Shown: piece by piece, positions 4,999 through 11,004 of the stretch
Layout of the letters: every line of letters starts with the position of its first letter
How positions within the stretch are numbered: the first letter of the stretch is position 1
From: Dehalococcoidia bacterium
GTDB lineage: Bacteria; Chloroflexota; Dehalococcoidia; SZUA-161; SpSt-899
Length of the DNA stretch: 11,004 nucleotides
Assembly: GCA_023271485.1 (NCBI GenBank)
Contig: JALPXT010000046.1
Location: 1-11,004 of the forward strand
Direction of reading: 5' to 3'
The notes under the pieces: generated by a model
Told to the model about the DNA's origin: nothing
Databases searched by the model: none
The model's input: the letters and a program-made list of their open reading frames with translations, nothing else
Translations under genes and position numbers: made by a program

Positions 4999-5799
4999 GT
5001 CTTTGAGGAGGCAAAATTAAGGGGGGTCGAGCTGCTTTCAATCACCGACCACGATTCGGCGGACTGTCAGGCAGCAGCGATCTCCCTGGCGAGAGCGAAA
5101 TGTCTATCATATATCACCGGCGTAGAATTAAATGTCACCTTTCAGTATCCTGGGAGGAAATCCGTCTCCCTGGATTTCCTGGGGTATCGATACGATATCG
5201 ACAATCGAGAGCTGAAGAGCAAGCTTCGGGTGATGAAGGACCATCGGGAGAGACGAGCACGCCTGATTTTGGACAACCTCAATGCCGAGTTCGATAAGGA
5301 GGGCACGGAGAGGTTCACTGAGGAAGACCTCGGGAGAATTCAGGACAGCGTCGACGGCGCCTTTGGCCGGCCGCACATTGCGAATTACCTGATCGAGAAG
5401 GGGATCGTCAAGGACAAGCAGGAAGCCTTCGACAGATACCTGGTGAGGTGTGATGTGCCCAAGTATCCCCTTTCTCTTGCCGAGGCGTCAAGGCTGATCA
5501 GGAATGCGGGCGGCATACTTGTTCTAGCCCATCCCAACGATCCGAACGGAACATCACTGATAGGCATAACTCGGGATCTGGAGGCGCAAACAAGGATCAT
5601 CGAAGAGCATATGCTGGGCTACATCGATGGCGTTGAGTGCTGGCATTCGAGGCACGATCCTCAGACGACACGGCACTATATCGAGTTCGCCGGGAAGCAC
5701 AGCCTGATCATGACCGGCGGCAGCGACTGCCATCAGGCACCGGTTCTCATCGGCACGCTGGACATACCAGATTGCGTTGCGGGACAGTTCGAGGCATAG
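4936..5799 (+). CDS. PHP-domain metal-dependent phosphoesterase (TrpH/YciV-like)
   Basis: The 287-residue product is a PHP-domain phosphoesterase. Metal-site motifs are in order: DLHIHT (Asp4, His6, His8), TDHD (residues 37-40), Glu64 in GVELN, a His in GRPHIANYL, AHPND, CWHSRH and GGSDCH (Asp264, His266). The insert between residues 85 and 175 is usual for the TrpH/YciV branch, whose members hydrolyse nucleoside 3',5'-bisphosphates or trim RNA 5' ends; which activity applies here is not visible. The start is GTG, directly after the hicA stop with only a weak GAGAG in front, so translation may depend on coupling to hicA. Its first 63 bases are the right copy of the direct repeat. The gene looks complete and of normal length, so the cassette insertion upstream has not destroyed it. 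Confidence 0.9.
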   Translation: MKIDLHIHTRTGSDGNLPIEEVFEEAKLRGVELLSITDHDSADCQAAAISLARAKCLSYITGVELNVTFQYPGRKSVSLDFLGYRYDIDNRELKSKLRVMKDHRERRARLILDNLNAEFDKEGTERFTEEDLGRIQDSVDGAFGRPHIANYLIEKGIVKDKQEAFDRYLVRCDVPKYPLSLAEASRLIRNAGGILVLAHPNDPNGTSLIGITRDLEAQTRIIEEHMLGYIDGVECWHSRHDPQTTRHYIEFAGKHSLIMTGGSDCHQAPVLIGTLDIPDCVAGQFEA

Positions 5800-5825
5800 G
5801 AAGTTTTGAAATTCCTTTGCCTCGA

Positions 5826-5844
5826 AAAGGGGCGAAGCCCCTTT
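5826..5844. other. Hairpin in the PHP-GNAT intergenic region, possible weak terminator
   Basis: AAAGGGGC (5826-5833) and GCCCCTTT (5837-5844) form a perfect 8-bp stem around a GAA loop. It lies 27 bases after the PHP stop. A following T-run on the + strand is limited to TTT within the stem, so intrinsic termination would be weak; on the minus strand the stem is followed by TTTT if the A at 5825 is counted. It may instead belong to the repeat family represented next to it. Confidence 0.5.
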
Positions 5845-5871
5845 AAAAGTCCCAGGCATGGCCGTCTTTTA

Positions 5872-5901
5872 GGGGGTTTCAGGGGTAAAATCCCCCTGAT
5901 G
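5872..5901 (+). repeat. Hairpin repeat, copy B, intergenic
   Basis: GGGGGTTTCAGGGG and TCCCCCTGATG recur here with a different spacer (TAAAA in place of GTC), matching copy A at 1726-1754. The stem is TCAGGGG/CCCCTGA (5879-5885 and 5893-5899) with a 7-base loop. Copy B ends 20 bases before the GNAT start. The differing loops with conserved stems and shared flanking blocks suggest a dispersed repeat rather than chance. Confidence 0.7.
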
Positions 5902-5921
5902 ATCTGTGCGGTTGAAGAGCG

Positions 5922-6821
5922 ATGAAATTCAAGCCAGTGCAGTTACCTGGAAAGAAGGGGAGCGATAGGAAGCATAGCCCCGGCGTCAGGAGATTGAGCG
6001 ATAGATCGGAGATACTCTCCTATCTGGAGCGGGAGCGCAGTTGCTGCGCCGCGGCCATCGCTCACCTCGAACCAGATCTCTGGGCGATCTCGAAGTTCTT
6101 CGTGGCGATACACCATGAGACCTTCGCTCTCTGCCTGATTTCCAGGAGCATGTCGCCCAGATTCATCATGACCCTGGGCAACGAAGCCGTGCTGAATTGT
6201 CTTCTTGGTTCGATATCGCTTCCCGACGAGGCGTTCATCACCTGCCGGCCCAAGCATCTGGACGCCATCGAAAGGCATTATGATCTCGAGTGGCACCGTT
6301 TAATGAAGCGCATGGCAACTGTCAGGGAGACCTTTAGCCCCCTGGGGGAGGAGGCGATACAGTTGACGGCCGCTCAGGTGAAAGAAGCGAATAAACTTTG
6401 CGAGGATCATACCAGGATACCCTCTCCTCGACACATAGGGAAAGGGGTGTTCTACGGCATCTACCGTGACGGGCGGCTCGTCGCCGCGGCAGGTGCCCAT
6501 CTCATTTCCCCGACCTATGGCATCGCCTATCTGGAAGATGTCCTGGTCCATCCGGCGTATCGCAATCAGGGACTGGATACTATCTGCATCAGCGCCGTCG
6601 CCGCCGATCTCTTCGATTATTGCACCGAGGTGGTGATCGGCGTGGAGCCTCAGAACTTGCCGGCCGTGAAGGCCTATGCCGGTTTGGGATTTCGAGATGA
6701 CTGCCTGATCGTCGAAGCCATGGGACGACGCCACAGCTTTGTGGGTGCCATAATAACCAATCTCTGGAAGCAATTTAGATGGAATCCAAAATATGAGGAA
6801 AGGACGGAACCCTATGGATAA
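5922..6821 (+). CDS. GNAT-family N-acetyltransferase with an extra N-terminal domain
   Basis: The 299-residue product has a C-terminal GNAT fold. GIYRDGRLVAAAGAHLI (residues 179-195) forms the first strands, IAYLEDVLVHPAYRNQGLDT (201-220) is motif A, and VEPQNLPAVKAYAGLGF (241-257) is motif B. Motif A is degenerate: RNQGLD lacks the second Gly/Ala of the usual R/QxxGxG/A acetyl-CoA loop. Residues 1-140 form a separate region, as in FR47/YjdJ-like two-part acetyltransferases, without a motif I recognise. No obvious ribosome binding site other than a GAAGAG 3 bases from the ATG is visible, and an upstream ATG (5899) runs into a stop after eight codons. The gene overlaps ahcY by 8 bases (6814-6821), suggesting coupling. 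Acceptor substrate unknown. Confidence 0.8.
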   Translation: MKFKPVQLPGKKGSDRKHSPGVRRLSDRSEILSYLERERSCCAAAIAHLEPDLWAISKFFVAIHHETFALCLISRSMSPRFIMTLGNEAVLNCLLGSISLPDEAFITCRPKHLDAIERHYDLEWHRLMKRMATVRETFSPLGEEAIQLTAAQVKEANKLCEDHTRIPSPRHIGKGVFYGIYRDGRLVAAAGAHLISPTYGIAYLEDVLVHPAYRNQGLDTICISAVAADLFDYCTEVVIGVEPQNLPAVKAYAGLGFRDDCLIVEAMGRRHSFVGAIITNLWKQFRWNPKYEERTEPYG

Positions 6822-8079
6822 GGTTGTTGACTATGATGTCAAAGACCTTTCTCTGGCCGGGGAAGGCGAGCTGCGCATTGACTGGGCATCCCGTGAGATG
6901 CCGGTGATTCGGTCTATCCGGGAGAAATTCGCCGGGGAGAAGCCGCTGAAAGGGGTAAGAATCTCGGCGTGTCTCCATGTCACCACCGAGACGGCGAACC
7001 TGGCGCTGGCGCTCAAAGACGGGGGAGCCGATGTCGCTCTCTGCGCATCAAACCCGCTGAGCACACAGGACGACGTGGCCGCTGCCCTGGTGGGATTCGG
7101 CATACCGGTCTATGCCATCAAGGGCGAAGATGAGAAAACCTACTATCAGCACATAGGCGCGGCGCTGGATCATCAGCCTCAGATCACCCTGGATGACGGG
7201 GCTGACCTGGTGGCCATCATTCACAAGGAGCGTCAGCATCTCATAACAGGCATAGTGGGAGGAACTGAGGAGACCACCACCGGCATCATCCGGCTGCGGA
7301 GCCTTCAAGACGAAGGCCGGCTGAGGTATCCTATTATCTCGGTAAACGATGCCGACACCAAACACTTCTTCGATAACCGGTACGGCACCGGACAGAGCAC
7401 CATAGATGGCATTACCCGGGCGACCAATATCCTCTGGGCCGGGAAAAGAGTAGTTGTAATTGGGTATGGCTGGTGCGGACGGGGGATTGCCATGCGGGCC
7501 AGAGGGCTCGGAGCCCACGTCATCGTGACCGAGGTCGATCCCATCAGAGCCCTGGAAGCGGTGATGGATGGCTATCAGGTCATGCCCTCACGCGAGGCGG
7601 CCAAATTGGGTGATATTTTCATCACCATAACCGGCGGACTGAACGGCCTCGATAGAGCTCATTTCCTGCTGATGAAAGATGGGGCTATCATGGCCAACAG
7701 TGGCCATTTCAACGTCGAGATCGATATCCCCGCTCTGGAGGATATGGCTAAAGAAAAGAGGCGTCTGCGCCCCTTCGTCGATGAATACACCATGGATGAT
7801 GGCCGGCGGTTGTTTCTTCTGGGGGAGGGCCGGCTCATAAATTTGGCGGCCGCCGAAGGGCACCCGGCGAGCGTCATGGATATGAGCTTTGCCAATCAAG
7901 CACTCTCGGTGGAATATATAGTGAAGCATGGCAAGGAACTTGAGCCCCGGGTCTACCCCGTCCCGAAGGACATCGACCGGGAGATCGGCCGGCTCAAGCT
8001 CCTCTCTATGGGAATCACCATCGATACCCTGACCGATGCACAGAGGAAATACCTGGACAGTTGGGAGAGCGGGACCTGA
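6814..8079 (+). CDS. ahcY: Adenosylhomocysteinase (S-adenosyl-L-homocysteine hydrolase), short form
   Basis: AhcY reversibly splits S-adenosylhomocysteine into adenosine and homocysteine, clearing the methyltransferase inhibitor; it acts in the cytoplasm with bound NAD. Seen here: ACLHVTTETANL, CASNPLSTQDDVAAAL, GGTEETTTG (catalytic Glu), NDADTKHFFDNRYG (the Lys and Asp/Asn that contact substrate), the NAD loop GYGWCGRG at residues 217-224, and NSGHFNVEID. The length of 421 residues and the C-terminus LTDAQRKYLDSWESGT match the short bacterial/archaeal form, which lacks the long C-terminal KPDHYRY tail of eukaryotic enzymes. Start 6814 (MDKVVDYDVKDLSLA) was preferred to ATG 6793 because GAGGAAAGGACGG lies between the two and the family begins here. 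Some archaeal relatives prefer inosylhomocysteine; that cannot be judged from sequence here. Confidence 0.96.
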   Translation: MDKVVDYDVKDLSLAGEGELRIDWASREMPVIRSIREKFAGEKPLKGVRISACLHVTTETANLALALKDGGADVALCASNPLSTQDDVAAALVGFGIPVYAIKGEDEKTYYQHIGAALDHQPQITLDDGADLVAIIHKERQHLITGIVGGTEETTTGIIRLRSLQDEGRLRYPIISVNDADTKHFFDNRYGTGQSTIDGITRATNILWAGKRVVVIGYGWCGRGIAMRARGLGAHVIVTEVDPIRALEAVMDGYQVMPSREAAKLGDIFITITGGLNGLDRAHFLLMKDGAIMANSGHFNVEIDIPALEDMAKEKRRLRPFVDEYTMDDGRRLFLLGEGRLINLAAAEGHPASVMDMSFANQALSVEYIVKHGKELEPRVYPVPKDIDREIGRLKLLSMGITIDTLTDAQRKYLDSWESGT

Positions 8080-8084
8080 GGAGG
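8078..8084 (+). promoter_or_regulatory. gatC ribosome binding site overlapping the ahcY stop
   Basis: GAGGAGG begins within the TGA of ahcY and lies 7 bases before ATG 8092, so gatC translation is likely linked to ahcY transcription. Confidence 0.75.
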
Positions 8085-8091
8085 CTGCCAG

Positions 8092-8379
8092 ATGAAGCTG
8101 GATCGCGAAGAAGTAGAACACATTGCCCGGCTCGCCCGACTGGGGCTCAGCGAGGCGGAAACGGAGATATTCCAGTCGCAACTATCCGATATCCTGGAGA
8201 ACTTTGATATTCTCCAGGAATTGGATACCGGTGATATTCCTCCCACCGCTCATGTCATCGAAATGAAGAACGTAATCCGCGATGACGAGGTAGCGCCTTC
8301 CCTCGCCCAGGATGACATTCTGGCCAATGCTCCACGCCAGGAGAACGGCTTCTTCAGGGTCAGAGCAGTGCTGGAGTAA
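8092..8379 (+). CDS. gatC: Aspartyl/glutamyl-tRNA amidotransferase subunit C
   Basis: GatC is the small scaffold subunit of GatCAB, which converts Glu-tRNA(Gln) (and Asp-tRNA(Asn)) to the amidated forms in bacteria lacking the corresponding direct synthetase. The 95-residue length is typical. Seen here: EEVEHIARLARLGLSEAE at the N-terminus, FQSQLSDILENFDILQELDT in the middle, PTAHV and the C-terminal NAPRQENGFFRVRAVLE (family pattern NAP....FF.VP.V). The gatA and gatB genes that often follow are not adjacent; uvrA starts 2 bases after the gatC stop. The gatA and gatB genes must therefore be elsewhere. Spacing of 12 bases from ahcY argues for co-transcription. Confidence 0.95.
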   Translation: MKLDREEVEHIARLARLGLSEAETEIFQSQLSDILENFDILQELDTGDIPPTAHVIEMKNVIRDDEVAPSLAQDDILANAPRQENGFFRVRAVLE

Positions 8380-8381
8380 GC

Positions 8382-11004
8382 ATGCCGCTCGATTCTATAT
8401 TCATCAAGGGTGCTCGGGAACACAATCTCAAGAACATCGACGTCACCATCCCCAGGGACAAGCTGGTGGTCATCACCGGTGTCTCCGGGTCGGGGAAGAG
8501 CTCTCTGGCCTTTGATACTGTCTATGCTGAGGGGCAGCGCCGCTACGTGGAATCCCTCTCGGCCTACGCTCGCCAGTTTCTGGGTCGGATGGAGAAGCCC
8601 GATGTGGACTACATCGAGGGGCTGAGTCCAGCGATCTCCATCGACCAGAAAGGGGTCAGCCATAATCCCCGCTCCATCGTCGGCACGGTGACTGAGATAT
8701 ATGACTACCTGCGCCTGCTCTTTGCTCGGGTGGGCCATCCGCATTGCCCTCAGTGCCGGAGAGAAGTCTCCCGCCAAACGGTGCAGCAGATCGTTGATAC
8801 CATTCTGGAGCTCCCCGAGGGGCAGCGCTTCATGGTTATGGCACCGGTGGTCAAGGACCGCAAGGGGGAATATCAGTCCGTCTTTGAGGACTTGAGAAGG
8901 AGCGGTTATGTGCGGGTGCGGGTGGATGGTGGAATTCATGACCTGACGGAGGAGTTCAACCTGGATAGGTATAAGCGGCATACGATTGAAGTGGTTGTCG
9001 ATCGACTGGTCGCCGGCAATCACAGCGACGGGGCGGGGCGAGTGGCGGATTCGGTGGAAACGGCGCTGAAACTGGGGGGAGGGGTGGTGCTGGTAGCGAT
9101 TGCCGATGGCGAGGAGCTTTTATTCTCGGAGCACTTCGCCTGTCCCCACTGCGGGATAAGCATCGGGGAGATCACCCCGCGTACCTTCAGCTTCAATAGC
9201 CCCCATGGTGCTTGCCCGGCTTGCACCGGACTGGGCGTGAAATCGGAGATCGATCCTACTCTCGTCATCCCCAACAAAGAGCTCTCGCTGGCTGAGGGAG
9301 CCATCCTGCCCTGGACTAAATCCGGCGCCATGAGCAACTGGTATGGCTATCAGATAAACGATCTGGCTTGCCGATATGGATTTTCCACTCGTGTGCCGGT
9401 GAAGAAGCTGACCGAGGAGCATCTTGCCCTGATCCTATACGGGGAGAGAGGGGAGCCGGTCAAAGTGCGCACCCGGTTTGGTATCCGGGAGCACTTCACC
9501 GGCTTTGAGGGGGTGATCCCCAACATGGAGCGGCGCTACCGGGAAACGGAGAGCGACTTCGTCCGCTCCGATATTGAACGCTATATGAGTTCCCGATCTT
9601 GCCCGGTTTGCCAGGGGCAGCGCCTGAAACCCGAATCCCTCGCCGTAACCATCGAGGGGCAGAATATCTATCAGGTGACCTCGTTTTCCATCGCTGAGGC
9701 GCTGGGATGGGTTGAGCTTCTGGAAGGATCAGGAGATGGGGGAAGCAAACCCGTCCTGAGCCCACGCGAGCAGATGATCGCTCGCCAAATCCTGAAGGAA
9801 ATTCGAGCACGCCTGGGATTCCTGATGAATGTGGGGCTTGATTATCTCACTCTGGATCGCCCCTCCGGCTCGCTCTCGGGCGGGGAGGCGGAGCGTATTC
9901 GCCTGGCCACCCAGATCGGGAGCGGACTCATGGGCGTGCTCTATATCTGCGATGAGCCCACTGTGGGGCTGCATCCGGTCGACGGGTCACGACTCATCGA
10001 GACCCTTAAAGGTCTACGAGACCTGGGCAACACCATCCTGATCGTGGAGCACGATGAGGCCATGATGCGTGCCGCCGACTGGATCATCGATCTAGGTCCC
10101 GGTGCCGGAGAATACGGAGGAGAGATCGTGGCCAGCGGGCCGATTGATGCGATTATGAGCTGTCCGGAGTCGCTCACCGGGCAGTATCTGACAGGAGCGA
10201 GGGAGATACCTCTTCCCGAAAAGCGGCGCGAGGGGTCGCGAAATCAACTTATCATCAAAGGGGCCAGGGAGAACAATCTCAAAGGCATCGATGTTGCTCT
10301 CCCTCTGGGGGCATTTATCTGCATCACCGGCGTCTCCGGCAGTGGCAAGAGCACCCTTATTGACGAAATCCTGCGTAAGAAACTGGCCCAGGTGTTTTAT
10401 CGGGCCAAGGAGCGGCCAGGCGATCACGATGAAATATTGGGCATCGAGCACATTGACAAGGTGGTAAGCATTGACCAATCGCCCATCGGCCGCACTCCCC
10501 GTTCAAACCCGGCAACCTACACCGGTGCCTTCACCCCTATTCGAGAGCTCTTCGCTCAGGTCCCGGAGGCGCGAGTGCGTGGCTACCGGCCGGGGAGGTT
10601 CTCCTTCAATGTTAAGGGTGGGCGCTGCGAGGCCTGCCGTGGCGAGGGGTATATCCAGATCGAGATGCAGTTCCTGCCCGATGTCACCGTTCCGTGCGAG
10701 GTATGCCGTGGCAAACGGTATAATCGTGAGGCACTCGAGATTCGATTTAAGGGCAAGAACATCGCCGAGATTCTGGAGATGAGCGTCGAGGAAGCCAGCG
10801 GCTTTTTCGAGCACTTCCCCGCCATTAAGTCCAGGTTGGGCACCCTCAAGGATGTGGGGCTGGGTTACATCCGACTGGGGCAGCCGGCGACGACCCTCTC
10901 CGGTGGTGAGGCCCAGCGAGTAAAGTTGGCCACGGAGCTCTCCCGCCGCGCCACCGGCCGCACGCTCTACATTCTCGACGAGCCCACCACGGGGCTCTCC
11001 TTCC
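8382..11004 (+). CDS. uvrA: Excinuclease ABC subunit A (UvrA), 3' end outside the window
   Basis: UvrA is the damage-sensing ABC ATPase dimer of nucleotide excision repair, which loads UvrB. The frame runs open from ATG 8382 to the window edge, 874 codons; roughly 60-80 residues are missing by comparison with the family. Seen in order: first Walker A TGVSGSGKSS, RRYVESLSAYARQFL and GLSPAISIDQK (UvrB-interacting region), first zinc module CPHC...CPAC near 9140-9220, SCPVCQGQRLKPE, first signature LSGGEAERIRLA with DEPTVGLH, then second Walker A TGVSGSGKST, zinc finger CEAC...CEVC near 10627-10705, and second signature LSGGEAQRVKLA with ILDEPTTGL. GGAG at 8373-8376 lies 5 bases before the ATG and inside gatC. 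The last visible codons read DEPTTGLSF where the family has DEPTTGLHF. The gene is otherwise normal. Confidence 0.97.
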   Translation, partial: MPLDSIFIKGAREHNLKNIDVTIPRDKLVVITGVSGSGKSSLAFDTVYAEGQRRYVESLSAYARQFLGRMEKPDVDYIEGLSPAISIDQKGVSHNPRSIVGTVTEIYDYLRLLFARVGHPHCPQCRREVSRQTVQQIVDTILELPEGQRFMVMAPVVKDRKGEYQSVFEDLRRSGYVRVRVDGGIHDLTEEFNLDRYKRHTIEVVVDRLVAGNHSDGAGRVADSVETALKLGGGVVLVAIADGEELLFSEHFACPHCGISIGEITPRTFSFNSPHGACPACTGLGVKSEIDPTLVIPNKELSLAEGAILPWTKSGAMSNWYGYQINDLACRYGFSTRVPVKKLTEEHLALILYGERGEPVKVRTRFGIREHFTGFEGVIPNMERRYRETESDFVRSDIERYMSSRSCPVCQGQRLKPESLAVTIEGQNIYQVTSFSIAEALGWVELLEGSGDGGSKPVLSPREQMIARQILKEIRARLGFLMNVGLDYLTLDRPSGSLSGGEAERIRLATQIGSGLMGVLYICDEPTVGLHPVDGSRLIETLKGLRDLGNTILIVEHDEAMMRAADWIIDLGPGAGEYGGEIVASGPIDAIMSCPESLTGQYLTGAREIPLPEKRREGSRNQLIIKGARENNLKGIDVALPLGAFICITGVSGSGKSTLIDEILRKKLAQVFYRAKERPGDHDEILGIEHIDKVVSIDQSPIGRTPRSNPATYTGAFTPIRELFAQVPEARVRGYRPGRFSFNVKGGRCEACRGEGYIQIEMQFLPDVTVPCEVCRGKRYNREALEIRFKGKNIAEILEMSVEEASGFFEHFPAIKSRLGTLKDVGLGYIRLGQPATTLSGGEAQRVKLATELSRRATGRTLYILDEPTTGLSF

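Noticed and set aside
5637..5846. 69-codon + frame overlapping the PHP 3' end
   Set aside because: It is an alternative frame of the PHP gene that runs into the intergenic hairpin, with no family resemblance.
7588..8181. 197-codon minus-strand frame opposite ahcY
   Set aside because: It is antisense to a strongly conserved gene, with no recognisable domain.
8250..9023. 257-codon open frame on the minus strand opposite gatC/uvrA
   Set aside because: It is a shadow of the well-supported gatC and uvrA frames; its sequence matches no family I know.
1..11004. tRNA, rRNA, CRISPR array, transposase or integrase genes
   Set aside because: None is visible on either strand; the hicBA insert has no recombinase within the window.

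Overview
This is a bacterial chromosomal segment in which all supported genes lie on the + strand, mostly tightly packed. Both window edges cut through genes. Base composition is moderately GC-rich in the housekeeping genes and clearly AT-richer between about 3340 and 4935. The SCP-x/archaeal-style thiolase with a DUF35 partner, the short-form S-adenosylhomocysteine hydrolase and the layout fit a deep-branching bacterium. A Chloroflexota (Dehalococcoidia-like) origin is my best guess from family knowledge, but nothing here proves it.

Layout. (1) 3-3318 is a compact block: the 3' part of a thiolase, its DUF35 zinc-ribbon/OB partner, a 36-residue very basic protein, and a two-gene pair encoding a COG2187 APH-like kinase-fold protein and a COG0645 P-loop kinase (in many bacteria these two domains form one polypeptide). 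(2) 3340-4935 is an AT-richer accessory insert: an unrecognised 276-residue gene, a truncated copy of the start of a PHP phosphoesterase gene, and a hicB-hicA-like toxin-antitoxin pair. (3) 4936-5799 is the intact PHP phosphoesterase gene. (4) 5800-5921 is a short intergenic region with two hairpins, one of them a copy of a repeat also found inside the COG2187 gene. (5) 5922-11004 is a housekeeping block: a GNAT acetyltransferase, ahcY, gatC and uvrA (3' end outside the window).

How the genes work together. The thiolase and DUF35 protein probably act together on acetoacetyl-CoA or related acyl-CoAs; by analogy with archaea an HMG-CoA synthase gene may lie upstream. ahcY (methyl cycle), gatC (Gln/Asn-tRNA amidation) and uvrA (nucleotide excision repair) are unrelated in pathway but closely spaced, so probably co-transcribed.

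Main points of interest. First, the hicBA-like cassette is bracketed by a direct repeat: the first 63 bases of the PHP gene occur both at 4316-4378 and at 4936-4998 (57 of 63 identical by my count). The downstream gene remains complete while the upstream copy is a 26-codon remnant that ends inside the hicB start and supplies its ribosome binding site. This looks like an insertion that rebuilt the 5' end of its target gene. Second, a small G-rich hairpin repeat appears to have inserted in frame into the N-terminal coding region of the COG2187 gene.
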